Below, piece by piece: positions 8,643-17,138 of a stretch of DNA of 55,499 bases. Source of the DNA: Symbiodinium natans. Taxonomy: Eukaryota; Sar; Dinophyceae; Suessiales; Symbiodiniaceae. Within the stretch, counting starts at the first letter, position 1. Every line of letters starts with the position of its first letter. The DNA is taken from positions 1 to 55,499 of the forward strand of contig CAJNDS010000878.1 in the NCBI GenBank assembly GCA_905221605.1, in the 5' to 3' direction. The translations under genes were made by a program, and so were the position numbers. A model generated the notes under the pieces. That model ran no database searches, was not told the DNA's origin, and saw nothing but the letters and a program-made list of their open reading frames with translations.

Positions 8643-8940
8643 TTAAATATTATTTTTAATCTTCAAACTCTTAAACTTTCTGTCAGTATCCTTTATCGAT
8701 GCTTCTAACGTCGGTTTGTTCCATAAAATATTTTTCGCCCAAAATCCAGCAGTGTTATAATCCTTCCAGTCTTGATTTACTTTATGTCTCGCAATGTATC
8801 TTTCTTTTCTTTCTTCATCCTTATGTTTTGTAAAATCGCTATAATTTTTAGCACCAAATGAAACTGTTTTTTTGCCATCAATGACAGCATCATATTTTTT
8901 TATCTTTTTTATTTGATTTTTGTAAAATGACTTCCGGCAT
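8643..8940 (-). pseudogene. DUF5754-like small protein, frameshifted
   Basis: From ATG 8940 the frame reads MPEVILQKSNKKDKK and then meets a stop. One base over, the frame continues YDAVIDGKKTVSFGAK, then HKDEERKERYIARHK and TAGFWAKNILWNKPT, and stops at 8643. The two halves together fit a short family common in algal giant viruses and virophages (recalled as DUF5754). The break is at a run of seven T (8895-8901 on the plus strand); one base fewer would restore the frame. Without the shift there is no ATG for the conserved part. It may be a sequencing error in a homopolymer or true decay. Confidence 0.75.
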
Positions 8941-9168
8941 ATTAAAAACTTACATAATACTTTTTTTGAAATTTATATTTACAACAAATTGTAAATATGA
9001 ATTTTATGAATTCTTATCAAACTAATTAGCCACTATCTTATGTAGTGAATGGTCGCAATAGCAAAGGGCGCAATCGGGGCTTTTCCTGTTTCAGTTACAA
9101 AGAGGGGGACTTCAAAAGACTGTCCAAACTGTCCAATATATATTAGATTTTAATTTTTTAAATATAAT
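8941..9168. other. Gene-poor spacer with a small GC-richer island
   Basis: No convincing gene. Between about 9045 and 9130 the base composition is much richer in G and C than nearby. The minus strand has a short open stretch there (VTETGKAPIAPFAIATIHYI) without a start codon, which could be the remnant of a broken gene. The rest is AT-rich. Confidence 0.4.
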
Positions 9169-9577
9169 TTAATCCATAAAATTAAGGTTATTAGTTTTTA
9201 ATTGTTCAACATCCTTATCAATTCTTTCTACCTCTTCTTCAATTTTATCTAGTCTTTCTTCGCATTCTTCTGGTGTTATTTTCCGATGTTCCGACCATCC
9301 TGTACTGCAGAGCTCAACTCCACCAATTTGTTGTGTGACATCTGGTTTAAATATTCCATCATCAGGGGATACGTTCCTACCTTTACCAAATTTAAAACTG
9401 CTTCTATCTTCTACAACATTAACAACAACTTTATTATTTTCAGTTGTCGTTTTAGTTTCTTTGTGGTATGTGTTTCTTTTACATCTACAAAATAAGCAAT
9501 TTATACCATCTTTCTTTATTTACACTTAAACCGCTATCCGCTCCATCTTTGTTATTGTCTTTGTTTGTATCAGTCAT
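9169..9577 (-). pseudogene. Small zinc-motif protein, frameshifted
   Basis: ATG at 9577 opens MTDTNKDNNKDGADSGLSVN and soon runs into a stop. A shift by one base in an A-run near 9518-9525 gives KKDGINCLFCRCKRNTYHKE, then an acidic/helical C-terminus ending ...TNNLNFMD at 9169. The joined product would be about 135 residues with a CxxCxC metal-binding-like cluster. Like the neighbour at 8643-8940, it behaves as if it has one extra base in an A/T run. Function unknown. Confidence 0.65.
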
Positions 9578-9599
9578 ATTAATTTCTATTAGACTTTTT

Positions 9600-9749
9600 T
9601 TAATTTTTCTTAAATTTTAAATATTGTAAAATTCCCTTGCAAATTTCCAAAACGGAATAACAACAGCGCCTATACCGTGGCTCGGTTATTATTATTTGTT
9701 CGACGTCTTCTATTTCATTTATCGCCTCTATGTATTTGTCGTAATTCAT
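9600..9749 (-). CDS. 49-residue hypothetical protein
   Basis: Short frame from ATG 9749 (MNYDKYIEAINEIEDVEQII...) to the stop at 9600. The C-terminal half has three Cys and many basic residues. The start follows an AT-rich block like the other genes and lies divergently 37 bp from the packaging ATPase gene, so the two may share a promoter region. Coding status rests on start context and tight packing only. Confidence 0.5.
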   Translation of the reverse strand: MNYDKYIEAINEIEDVEQIIITEPRYRRCCYSVLEICKGILQYLKFKKN

Positions 9750-9786
9750 TATATAATTAAAATATAAAATCTTCTATGTATTTATA

Positions 9787-10575
9787 ATGAATAATAGCAT
9801 TCCGATCGTCAAACCAATAGATATTCCAGAATATAAATACAAAAACTCAAAATATGATATGATGCCGTCGCTTCCATTCCGTGGTATATTGGTTGCCTCT
9901 TCTACCGGCGGTAAAACGGTATTGATACAAAATCTCATATTGAATATTTACAAAGGCTCCTTCGAAAGAATATTTATATTCAGTCCTAGCGTTCACGTTG
10001 ATGACACATGGAATAGCGTAAAAAAACATATATCGGAAAATATGAATGTAGATACTGAAAAAGAAAAAACATACTTCGAAGAATATAACCCAGAAGCATT
10101 AAATCAAATTATAAAAACGCAACATAAAGTTATTGATTATCAAAAAAAGAATAAGCAAAAACATTTACATTCAATATTAATTGTTATTGATGATTTCGCG
10201 GACGATCCAAAATTCGTAAGGTATTCAAATATATTACATTCCCTATTTACTCGCGGTCGCCACAATGCAATATCTGTATTATTATCAACTCAAAAATATA
10301 ATGTCCTCGCTCCAATCGTAAGGTTAAATACATCCGCTTTATTTATATTCCGATTGAAAAATATGAATGAAGTCAATTCATTTCTAGAAGAAAATTCCGC
10401 ATTGGTGAATAAAGAAGAATTATATGAAATGTATAGAATAGCTATAAACGATGCTCCCTATTCATTCTTATATATAAATACAAATGCAAAAGATATAAAC
10501 CGTATGTTCTTTATTCGCTTTGAACACAGGCTCAAAATAGAACATTCACTAGACGAACAATACTTACAAAAATGA
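9787..10575 (+). CDS. DNA-packaging ATPase, A32/FtsK-HerA type
   Basis: 262 residues. Walker A is ASSTGGKT at 37-44. Walker B is LIVIDDF at 131-137. A sensor-like LLSTQ lies at 165-169. A downstream FTRGRHN matches the arginine-bearing region of A32-like ATPases. This enzyme drives genome translocation into preformed capsids and is one of the core PLV genes. It is the only large plus-strand gene in the left half and is flanked by divergent and convergent small genes. It is intact, and the length is normal for PLV/virophage ATPases. Confidence 0.93.
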   Translation: MNNSIPIVKPIDIPEYKYKNSKYDMMPSLPFRGILVASSTGGKTVLIQNLILNIYKGSFERIFIFSPSVHVDDTWNSVKKHISENMNVDTEKEKTYFEEYNPEALNQIIKTQHKVIDYQKKNKQKHLHSILIVIDDFADDPKFVRYSNILHSLFTRGRHNAISVLLSTQKYNVLAPIVRLNTSALFIFRLKNMNEVNSFLEENSALVNKEELYEMYRIAINDAPYSFLYINTNAKDINRMFFIRFEHRLKIEHSLDEQYLQK

Positions 10576-10579
10576 TAGT

Positions 10580-10606
10580 TAATATTATTTGAATATAATA
10601 TTATTT
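10580..10606. terminator. Palindrome between convergent genes
   Basis: AATATTAT-TTGAAT-ATAATATT lies 7 bases after the ATPase stop and before the stop of the minus-strand gene at 10660. A shared bidirectional transcript-end hairpin is the simplest reading. Confidence 0.55.
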
Positions 10607-10659
10607 ATCAAAATAAACTAAATGAACAAAGGTTGCACGGCATACATTTTCCAGAATTG

Positions 10660-10818
10660 CTACATTTGTTTTTGTTTTTTTAACTTTTCTATTTCATCTT
10701 CTAATTTTTGAATTTTATCTGTTAAATCTTGGATGGTATTAAATATGATTAAGTCTCCTTTTATCTTTTGTAGTTGCTCGTCTAGTTTCTTTTCAATTGT
10801 CTCGTCAAGATTAGGCAT
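10660..10818 (-). CDS. 52-residue coiled-coil protein
   Basis: Open frame from ATG 10818 (MPNLDETIEKKLDEQLQ...) to TAG at 10660. The last half shows L/I heptads (LTDKIQKLEDEIEKL) of a short parallel coiled coil. An AT-rich block (TTAATATATAATG) immediately precedes the ATG. It faces the GIY-YIG gene at 10878 divergently. Confidence 0.6.
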   Translation of the reverse strand: MPNLDETIEKKLDEQLQKIKGDLIIFNTIQDLTDKIQKLEDEIEKLKKQKQM

Positions 10819-10877
10819 TATATATTAATTTAGAAATTAATAACTGTTATATAAAGAAAAGATATATTAAGATATAT

Positions 10878-11486
10878 ATGGATATGAATAAATATCATAA
10901 TGGAAAGATTTATAAAATCGTTGATGTTGGATATAATAAGCAGTATATCGGTAGCACGACTGAAAGTTTAAGTAGGAGAATGTCAAAGCACCGATATGAA
11001 TATAACAAGTATAAAGAAGGATTGAGAACAAAAACCAGTTCTGCTGACATGTTTGATGAGTTTGGAGTTGAGAACTGTAAAATTGAACTTATTGAATATT
11101 GTAAATCTGAAACCAAAGAGGAGTTAATGAGAAGAGAAGGAGAACATATAAAAACAAATGAATGTCTGAATAAACGCATAGCAGGGCGAACTCCTGACGA
11201 GTTTTATCAAGATAATAAAGAGAGAAGACTTGCAGAAAGCAAGGAATATCGTCTTAAAAATATAGATGCTGTTCGCGAACGAAAGAAACACTACTACAAG
11301 CAAAACAAAGAACGATTACTAACAAAATTCCAAGAGTATAATGAAGCGCACAAAGAAGATATTAAAGCACAAAAAAGTAAAAAAATTGTGTGTGGATGTG
11401 GCATAACACATACCTTTGGACATAGAGCAAAGCACCAAAGGAGCAACATACACCAAGAATATTTAAAGTCCATAGAAGAAGATTAA
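10878..11486 (+). CDS. GIY-YIG endonuclease with C-terminal zinc finger
   Basis: 202 residues. GIY motif as GKIYKI (9-14), YIG as QYIGST (22-27), Arg in LSRRMSKH (31-38), and the metal-binding Glu in LMRREGEHI (83-91). The middle is Lys/Glu/Arg/Tyr-rich and helical. The end has CGCGITHTFGHRAKHQRSNIH, a C2H2-like finger also found in the protein at 20677-21105. Such nucleases are frequent in PLVs and may act in mobility or host-genome attack. It is preceded by GATATATTAAGATATAT directly before the ATG. Confidence 0.85.
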   Translation: MDMNKYHNGKIYKIVDVGYNKQYIGSTTESLSRRMSKHRYEYNKYKEGLRTKTSSADMFDEFGVENCKIELIEYCKSETKEELMRREGEHIKTNECLNKRIAGRTPDEFYQDNKERRLAESKEYRLKNIDAVRERKKHYYKQNKERLLTKFQEYNEAHKEDIKAQKSKKIVCGCGITHTFGHRAKHQRSNIHQEYLKSIEED

Positions 11487-11512
11487 TAATATTATTTAAC
11501 CATAATATTATT
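11485..11512. terminator. Palindrome between convergent genes
   Basis: AATAATATTAT-TTAACC-ATAATATTATT sits exactly between the stop of the plus-strand GIY-YIG gene and the stop of the minus-strand fibre gene, ideal for a shared 3'-end signal. Confidence 0.6.
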
Positions 11513-11514
11513 TA

Positions 11515-13875
11515 TCATTTTCCTTTAATTTCATTCTTCAACTTTGTTATTTCTCCTTTCATTGTTGCCATTTCTTTTTTCATTGTTTTCACTAAATCTT
11601 TTAATTCTTCTACTTCATTCATTGTTGCCTGTAAAGCACTCCATAAAATTGGCGTAGTTGTTGTATAATCGAATTTTAAATATCCATCTTTGCCTTCTTT
11701 AACTATATTTTGCCATTCTTCTGGCATCTTCTTCGTTTCCATAAAATCATTAGCAATAAACCCAACACACGATTTACCTTGTTGTCTGTTATCAATAAAA
11801 TGATATGCTTTTGGAACAATGTATTTAACTAATTCCACTGCCTTTTTTTGGTTAAGTTCCTTAATATCTTTTTTCAATCGTTTATCAGAACTTGGAATTA
11901 AAGACCCAGTATATTCAATATCTCCATTAACGAGAATGCCACTTGGTGAAATTGAAAATACATCATTCGATACTGAAACAGTACCAAAATAAAATGCATA
12001 TTCCCCGCCTGCATCAGTATTTAAAAACTGTATCTGATCTACAGTGCTTATCGTTTCTTGTGTTATTTCTAAATTGTTATTTATTTTTACTTTTCCATCT
12101 TTTAGTTGAATTTCTGGCGTTGATGATTCTAAACCCATTATTAAATTCATTTCTCCTGCTTGATCTCCATTTCTGATATATAATTTGTATTGAGTGTCTA
12201 ATACTTCCCTAAACTCTGATGAATTTTGGAATTTCATTTTCCCCCAAGTTATTAAATCTGCTTCCGCTGTTAAATTACCAATACTATTAAATGTTAAGTT
12301 ATTTGTAACTGCTCTGTTTAATGTAATTCCGTTAGTGTCATTTAACTGGACTGCTATTGTTCCTGTTGTAGGATCACTTGCTCGGTTCGCTTGTAATGAA
12401 AAATTTATTTCTTCATTTGATATAACATTTAAACTATCGTTAGCATCTGCTCTTCTATATACTTTGCTGTTATTCCATATTAATATTTCATTATTAAATG
12501 TGCATGCTTGTTGATATCTACACGTGGCGTTAAAATAAGCATTACCACCACTTACATTTAGTGTATCAACACCAGCATTACCTCCTACTCCTAATTTATT
12601 ACATCTTACAGCATTACTATTATTTGTATTCAAAAATAATTGTTGTGATGTATCATTAGCATTATAAGCATCAATTCCAAAACTTCTAAATCTTAACTTT
12701 CCACCATCATTAGCAATTGTCACAACATTAGAAGCGTCTGTCGTTGCCTTATAAAATGTAAGTCCTGAATTATTAGAAATATTATAATTTTCACCATAAA
12801 AATTTAAATCATTTGATAAGTCTAAATTACCATCCACTCTTAAATTTTGTCTAACAATAGCATTATCAACAACATCTAATGTATAACCGCCTGTTAATGT
12901 ATTTGCTCCTGTATCTACTAACAAAGAATGAGATTTAACATATTGATTAGCGTTACTATTTAAATTTAAAATTCTTCCTGTATCACCTACGGAATTATAA
13001 CAATCTATACTGTCATTATTAAAGGTAAAATAATTATCAGTGTTCCGAACCGTAAGAGATAAATTAGCATCTGCTGTATTTTCTACTACTAAACCACCTG
13101 TTGGTGTTTCTATTTTACCGCTCATTTTATAACCAGCATTATTATTTGTTAAATCTAATTGTTTGATAGCGTCGTCTGATGTATTATTACAAAATATTTT
13201 ATCACCTTGTAAAGTTATATAACTCGTAGCATTTTTAAACTCCGCTAAAACTTTGTCGCCTCCGCCTGTTTGATTACTGAATAATAAACCTGCTACTGGA
13301 CTTATATTTACTGTTGAATTATTTAACGTTAAACCACTATGAATAACGGTCGGGGCGCTACAATCAATAATAGGATTGGCACTAAATCTATTTGTAAAAT
13401 CACTTATTGGAACTCTTAAAGCTAATAAATTATCAATTTCCGTATCGGTGTAGCCTCCGCCTGCACCTACTAAACCATCTACTTCGGTTTTATTATAATA
13501 ATTGGTTGCTAGTTGCGTATTAGTCTGAAAATTCGTCGATAAATTCGTATCAATTTGTGTTTGTGTATAGTAATTAGTAAAGGTCGTGTCAATTTCTGAT
13601 TTATTGTAAAAGGTGCTCGTTAAAGTGGCGTTTGTTTGGTAGTCCGTGTTTAATAAATGAGTTAAAGAACTAATATTCTGGAAGTTTTGAAGTTGTTTAG
13701 TGTTTAAAACTGCTATATCTGCTGTATTTGTTGCTATATTAGAAGTATTAGCCGAGTTAGTGTTTTCTACTTCTGTTTTGGTGGCGTATTGATCGCTTAT
13801 TTCAGTTGCCCCTGTTGAAAAAATTTTGTAAATTTCGTTCGCGTAAAGCGTGCTTAAGTTGTTTATAGAAGCCAT
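11515..13875 (-). CDS. Fibre-like virion protein with S74 self-cleaving chaperone domain
   Basis: 786 residues. The N-terminal ~170 residues hold repeated NYYNKTEVD / FYNKSEIDTTF / YYTQTQIDTNL units as in trimeric phage fibres. A long Asn/Thr/Ser-rich beta-structured middle follows. Residues about 660-760 are a peptidase S74 intramolecular chaperone (PSSDKRLKKDIKEL, then VGFIAND). The Ser-Lys pair in SSDKRLKK is positioned for self-cleavage. The final ~35 residues form a coiled coil (VEELKDLVKTMKKEM). In phages this domain assembles trimeric fibres and is then cut off. Here it is likely the host-attachment fibre of the virion. Intact. Confidence 0.85.
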   Translation of the reverse strand: MASINNLSTLYANEIYKIFSTGATEISDQYATKTEVENTNSANTSNIATNTADIAVLNTKQLQNFQNISSLTHLLNTDYQTNATLTSTFYNKSEIDTTFTNYYTQTQIDTNLSTNFQTNTQLATNYYNKTEVDGLVGAGGGYTDTEIDNLLALRVPISDFTNRFSANPIIDCSAPTVIHSGLTLNNSTVNISPVAGLLFSNQTGGGDKVLAEFKNATSYITLQGDKIFCNNTSDDAIKQLDLTNNNAGYKMSGKIETPTGGLVVENTADANLSLTVRNTDNYFTFNNDSIDCYNSVGDTGRILNLNSNANQYVKSHSLLVDTGANTLTGGYTLDVVDNAIVRQNLRVDGNLDLSNDLNFYGENYNISNNSGLTFYKATTDASNVVTIANDGGKLRFRSFGIDAYNANDTSQQLFLNTNNSNAVRCNKLGVGGNAGVDTLNVSGGNAYFNATCRYQQACTFNNEILIWNNSKVYRRADANDSLNVISNEEINFSLQANRASDPTTGTIAVQLNDTNGITLNRAVTNNLTFNSIGNLTAEADLITWGKMKFQNSSEFREVLDTQYKLYIRNGDQAGEMNLIMGLESSTPEIQLKDGKVKINNNLEITQETISTVDQIQFLNTDAGGEYAFYFGTVSVSNDVFSISPSGILVNGDIEYTGSLIPSSDKRLKKDIKELNQKKAVELVKYIVPKAYHFIDNRQQGKSCVGFIANDFMETKKMPEEWQNIVKEGKDGYLKFDYTTTTPILWSALQATMNEVEELKDLVKTMKKEMATMKGEITKLKNEIKGK

Positions 13876-13911
13876 TATTAAATTAAGTAGATTTTATTTA
13901 ATTTAATAATG
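13873..13911. terminator. Long AT palindrome after a GIY-YIG gene
   Basis: CATTATTAAATTAA ... TTTAATTTAATAATG forms a 14-bp stem. It overlaps the fibre gene start (13875) and ends just before the stop of the minus-strand gene at 13914. It would end that transcript while also containing the fibre promoter. Confidence 0.5.
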
Positions 13912-13913
13912 TT

Positions 13914-14711
13914 TTATTTTTGCTCTTCTGCCTTCTTCTGTTGAAGTTTCTCTCGTCTCCTTCTGTTTATTTCTTCCTTATTAGCTTCGTAATACGCTTT
14001 CTTCTGTTGTTTATAATATTCTTTTTTGCTTTCTACACACTTCTTTTTTCGCTCTGCTATTGCTTCTTTGTTATTCTCTCTGTATAGTTTCTGGTATTCA
14101 TCCATTTTGTCTTTATTATTGTAATAATATTCTTTATGTTGTTCTCTTCTTGCTTCTATGTTGTCGTGGTAATTTTGTTTGCTCTTTTCGTTAATGTATT
14201 CTTTATTGTCTTGATAATGCTGTTTTTTGTATTCTTGTATTTGTTCCTTATGTTGCTCACGGTATTCCTTACAATCCTGTAAAATCTTTTCTTTATTATC
14301 TTCATAATAGTCTTTCTTTTTTTGTAGATAATGTTCTTTCTTGTTTTCATAACATTGTTTCTTTTGTTCAGTTGCTTCCTCGACTGTTATAAACGGTCGC
14401 ACTGTATTTAATGTTGCTCCTAGTTGTTCTATGTATTCCCTTTCTCTTCGTCTTGCTTCTAATGAATTTTCACATGTTTCAGTATTTATTAAAACCATAT
14501 CGAAATTATCAAATCCTCCGTTGTCTCGAATAAACTGATATAGCGGTATGTTGTAATTTCGAACATTCGGATTATTGCAATCTCTCTTATGGTGCGACTT
14601 TCTTTTTGTGAAGTCGGTTGTATGTCCTACATAACAGTCGGGTATATTTATGTCTTTACAAACGATCTTGTAAAAGTGTGTGTTCTCGTAATTGACTGGA
14701 CTTCTCGGCAT
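13914..14711 (-). CDS. GIY-YIG endonuclease with long charged repeat tail
   Basis: 265 residues. GIY as THFYKIV, YIG as CYVGHT, Arg in FTKRKSHHKR, and Glu in EARRREREYI. From about residue 130 on, a degenerate repeat of about 12 residues (KEYYxxNKExI...) makes a long positively charged helix. The same kind of tail occurs in the GIY-YIG protein at 10878 and in the zinc-finger protein at 20677. It separates the fibre and capsid genes, so it may be a homing-type insertion into the virion gene block. Confidence 0.82.
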   Translation of the reverse strand: MPRSPVNYENTHFYKIVCKDINIPDCYVGHTTDFTKRKSHHKRDCNNPNVRNYNIPLYQFIRDNGGFDNFDMVLINTETCENSLEARRREREYIEQLGATLNTVRPFITVEEATEQKKQCYENKKEHYLQKKKDYYEDNKEKILQDCKEYREQHKEQIQEYKKQHYQDNKEYINEKSKQNYHDNIEARREQHKEYYYNNKDKMDEYQKLYRENNKEAIAERKKKCVESKKEYYKQQKKAYYEANKEEINRRRREKLQQKKAEEQK

Positions 14712-14728
14712 AACCCTATAATATCTTA

Positions 14729-14757
14729 TAAAATGATATTTCTTTATATCATTTTAG
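14729..14757. terminator. Palindrome after the capsid gene
   Basis: ATAAAATGATAT-TTCTTT-ATATCATTTTA between the capsid stop (14785) and the next minus-strand start (14711); a likely transcript-end hairpin of the capsid gene. Confidence 0.55.
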
Positions 14758-14784
14758 AAGTTATTTTTCAATATGATTACAAAC

Positions 14785-16251
14785 TTAATCCAAAACCGTA
14801 GATGCTGATTCGCTAAGTTCAAACACGTGCTCGCTCACTAATGTAACATATACCTGTTCTACGCCTAAAGCGAAGGTGTTGTTCGCCCCTTTCAATTTAA
14901 AAGTCAATAAGGAACCCATTTTAGTGTTGGATCCGGTAAAATTCATATCTGGTTGCTTATCGAAATTTATTCCACCAATAAACTTATCGTTAGCATATCT
15001 GTAAATGTCAATTGAAAAACCGTCATAAAACGGAGACATAACATTAACAGCACGACGTAAGAAATACATAGCTTCGGCTAAACTTTCTATTGCTTGTTCG
15101 GGGAACTTTTTATTCGCGATCTGAACATAATATGAAATTTGTTTGGTGCTGTCAATTACACCTTCTAAATTATCAATTGACGCCGACATAGGATGATAAA
15201 ACCATGTCCATTTTTTCTTCGCAAAATTTGCCGCTGTGTTATTATTATCAATCTGTGAATTAGAAAGGGTAAAAAACATTTGAGATAGTCGTGTTGAAGA
15301 CTTAACAATGTTCATATTGATTTCGGTATTTCCTGCCGCGAAAGATTGTGAAAAACTGTGATAGGCTGGATAAACCATACGAAGCCGACCCCCTTTCAAT
15401 AAATGCGAAACCACGTTATTATTGACGGAATTGTCGACTGTGATTAATTCGCATCGAAGGATACAATTTTGAATTGCCCACGAAGTTGTAGTGTTTCGTG
15501 TGGTAAAATATAAACCATTAACATCGTCTTCTGCCTGTGTTCCTGCTACCGGCGTAGCCGGATTGATTACCGGTTCTTGTGCATCGGAACAAATTTCAAA
15601 AATAAATTCTAACGGACAATATCGAATAGGAGGATAATACCCAGATTGAACGAAGCCGCAACATGGCTTATGCCCCATCCGAACGAATTTACCTTGCTCA
15701 ATTCCTGTCGTGTTGGCTCGCGTAAGTTTTGGTAAAACAATTCCTCTATCATTTCTACCAGTAGTAGCGACGGCATCGTGTGTTTCAATTGCAAACGCAT
15801 AAAGTCTATTAATTCGGCTGTCGTATCGTGTTAAACATCCTTCCTGAATATCATCTAAATTTCTTACTTCTTCACTTTTAAAAGATTTCATTTCTTCACA
15901 TACTAAATTATAATTATCGATGTCGTTAATTTGTTGTCCTGCCGCGTTGCATCTATAACGAGTAAAAAAGGCGTGGCTTTCACCTAATGGTCTTAAATAT
16001 TCTCCTGCTGTTTCTGATGTATTTACGACGTCAAAAAATAAACAAATACTGGACATATCGATGTAATTGTTGTCTTCACCTGTAATAACAAATCTAATAT
16101 ATTTATTACCATTTTTCGAACTGAAAATATTTCCGGATACACTAGGGAAATGAACCTGCTTACGATCGGTGATATACGCGGCACTTTCGGGAAGTCCGAA
16201 CTGTAACGAGTTTATCATATTATCCTGTGTTTCAGCAATAACTAAATCCAT
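14785..16251 (-). CDS. Major capsid protein, PLV double jelly-roll
   Basis: 488 residues. The N-terminal jelly roll carries IDMSSICLFFDVVN, then LRPLGESHAFFTRYR and INDIDNYNLVCEEM, which match the characteristic order of PLV capsid proteins (LRPL.G..AFF.R, then DIDNYNRV). The length fits the family. Hexamer-like trimers of this protein build the shell. Neighbours on the same strand are a small protein and a lipase; the plus-strand minor capsid gene lies 0.9 kb upstream. Intact from ATG 16251. Confidence 0.9.
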   Translation of the reverse strand: MDLVIAETQDNMINSLQFGLPESAAYITDRKQVHFPSVSGNIFSSKNGNKYIRFVITGEDNNYIDMSSICLFFDVVNTSETAGEYLRPLGESHAFFTRYRCNAAGQQINDIDNYNLVCEEMKSFKSEEVRNLDDIQEGCLTRYDSRINRLYAFAIETHDAVATTGRNDRGIVLPKLTRANTTGIEQGKFVRMGHKPCCGFVQSGYYPPIRYCPLEFIFEICSDAQEPVINPATPVAGTQAEDDVNGLYFTTRNTTTSWAIQNCILRCELITVDNSVNNNVVSHLLKGGRLRMVYPAYHSFSQSFAAGNTEINMNIVKSSTRLSQMFFTLSNSQIDNNNTAANFAKKKWTWFYHPMSASIDNLEGVIDSTKQISYYVQIANKKFPEQAIESLAEAMYFLRRAVNVMSPFYDGFSIDIYRYANDKFIGGINFDKQPDMNFTGSNTKMGSLLTFKLKGANNTFALGVEQVYVTLVSEHVFELSESASTVLD

Positions 16252-16261
16252 AACTTATATA

Positions 16262-16510
16262 TTATTTATTAGATTTTTTATTATTAATATTATTATATTT
16301 TTTATGTGAATTTAAATTGTTAATATTTTTTGAAATTGGTTTTTCTAATTGCGGTTGTGATACTGCCGTTGTATCGGCTTCAACAATTCCCCTAATAGTT
16401 TCATAAGATGAATTATTTATACTTTTTGTAAGCTTGTTTTTAAACTGGACGTTTTCGGGGGCTTTTCCTACCCTTGTTTGTTCTCTTGGTTTCCTGACCT
16501 TATTAAGCAT
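16262..16510 (-). CDS. Hypothetical basic protein next to the capsid gene
   Basis: 82 residues from the ATG at 16510 (MLNKVRKPREQ...), chosen because the AT-rich block CTATATAATATA directly precedes it. An in-frame ATG at 16543 has no such block and would overlap the lipase gene. Rich in Asn, Lys and Ser, with an Asn/Lys-only tail. No family recognised. It is possibly a minor virion or DNA-binding component, from position only. Confidence 0.55.
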   Translation of the reverse strand: MLNKVRKPREQTRVGKAPENVQFKNKLTKSINNSSYETIRGIVEADTTAVSQPQLEKPISKNINNLNSHKKYNNINNKKSNK

Positions 16511-16533
16511 TATATTATATAGTTTTAGATAAT

Positions 16534-17085
16534 TCAGAACCATCCTTGTTCAGGGATCGTTTCATCAATGTTTAATATTTCGTCTATGTCATGATTTTTT
16601 ACAGGATTGAATGAATTTGTGTTATAATTGATTGCTCCACTATCAAGACTACTAACAATATCGCCAGTTTTTCTAAATCGCTTATGCTGTTCTGTCGGTT
16701 TATCTAAACCAAAAATAGGTGCAATCAAACTTACCACAGGAGCGTCATATGTTCTAGTTTTATAATTTTTGTCCTTGAATTCTTTGTTTAATTCTAAAAC
16801 AACACTACCGCCCATACTATGCCCTAATAGCGTATCCACTTGCGGATTTTCCATTAATACTCGCCTAGCTTCTTTGTAGCGATCCATGTCTCTAATTCCA
16901 CCAGTTTTTAATTTCGTAAAATTTTGTTGCCAATCTCTCGCTGTTGTTGTTCCTCCAACATACATTTTATTTCCTTTAACAAAAATTTTATTATCACGAT
17001 CGTAAGCATATTTAATACCCTGTGAATTTGAATTTTTGCCGTTACTTTCTAGCATCGTATTTAGTTGCGATTGTATTTTTGACAT
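16534..17085 (-). CDS. Lipase-like alpha/beta hydrolase
   Basis: 183 residues. Nucleophile elbow GHSMGGS at 88-94 with Ser90. Candidate catalytic Asp in RKTGDIVSSLD (Asp142) and His in PVKNHDIDEI (His165). The order and spacing fit class-3-type lipases. Lipases near the capsid genes occur in several PLVs and virophages, where they may act on membranes during entry or release. The start at 17085 is 53 bp from the divergent minor capsid start. Confidence 0.8.
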   Translation of the reverse strand: MSKIQSQLNTMLESNGKNSNSQGIKYAYDRDNKIFVKGNKMYVGGTTTARDWQQNFTKLKTGGIRDMDRYKEARRVLMENPQVDTLLGHSMGGSVVLELNKEFKDKNYKTRTYDAPVVSLIAPIFGLDKPTEQHKRFRKTGDIVSSLDSGAINYNTNSFNPVKNHDIDEILNIDETIPEQGWF

Positions 17086-17138
17086 TATATAAAAAAGATT
17101 ATAAATTATTTATATCAATTATATTATATAACAATATT

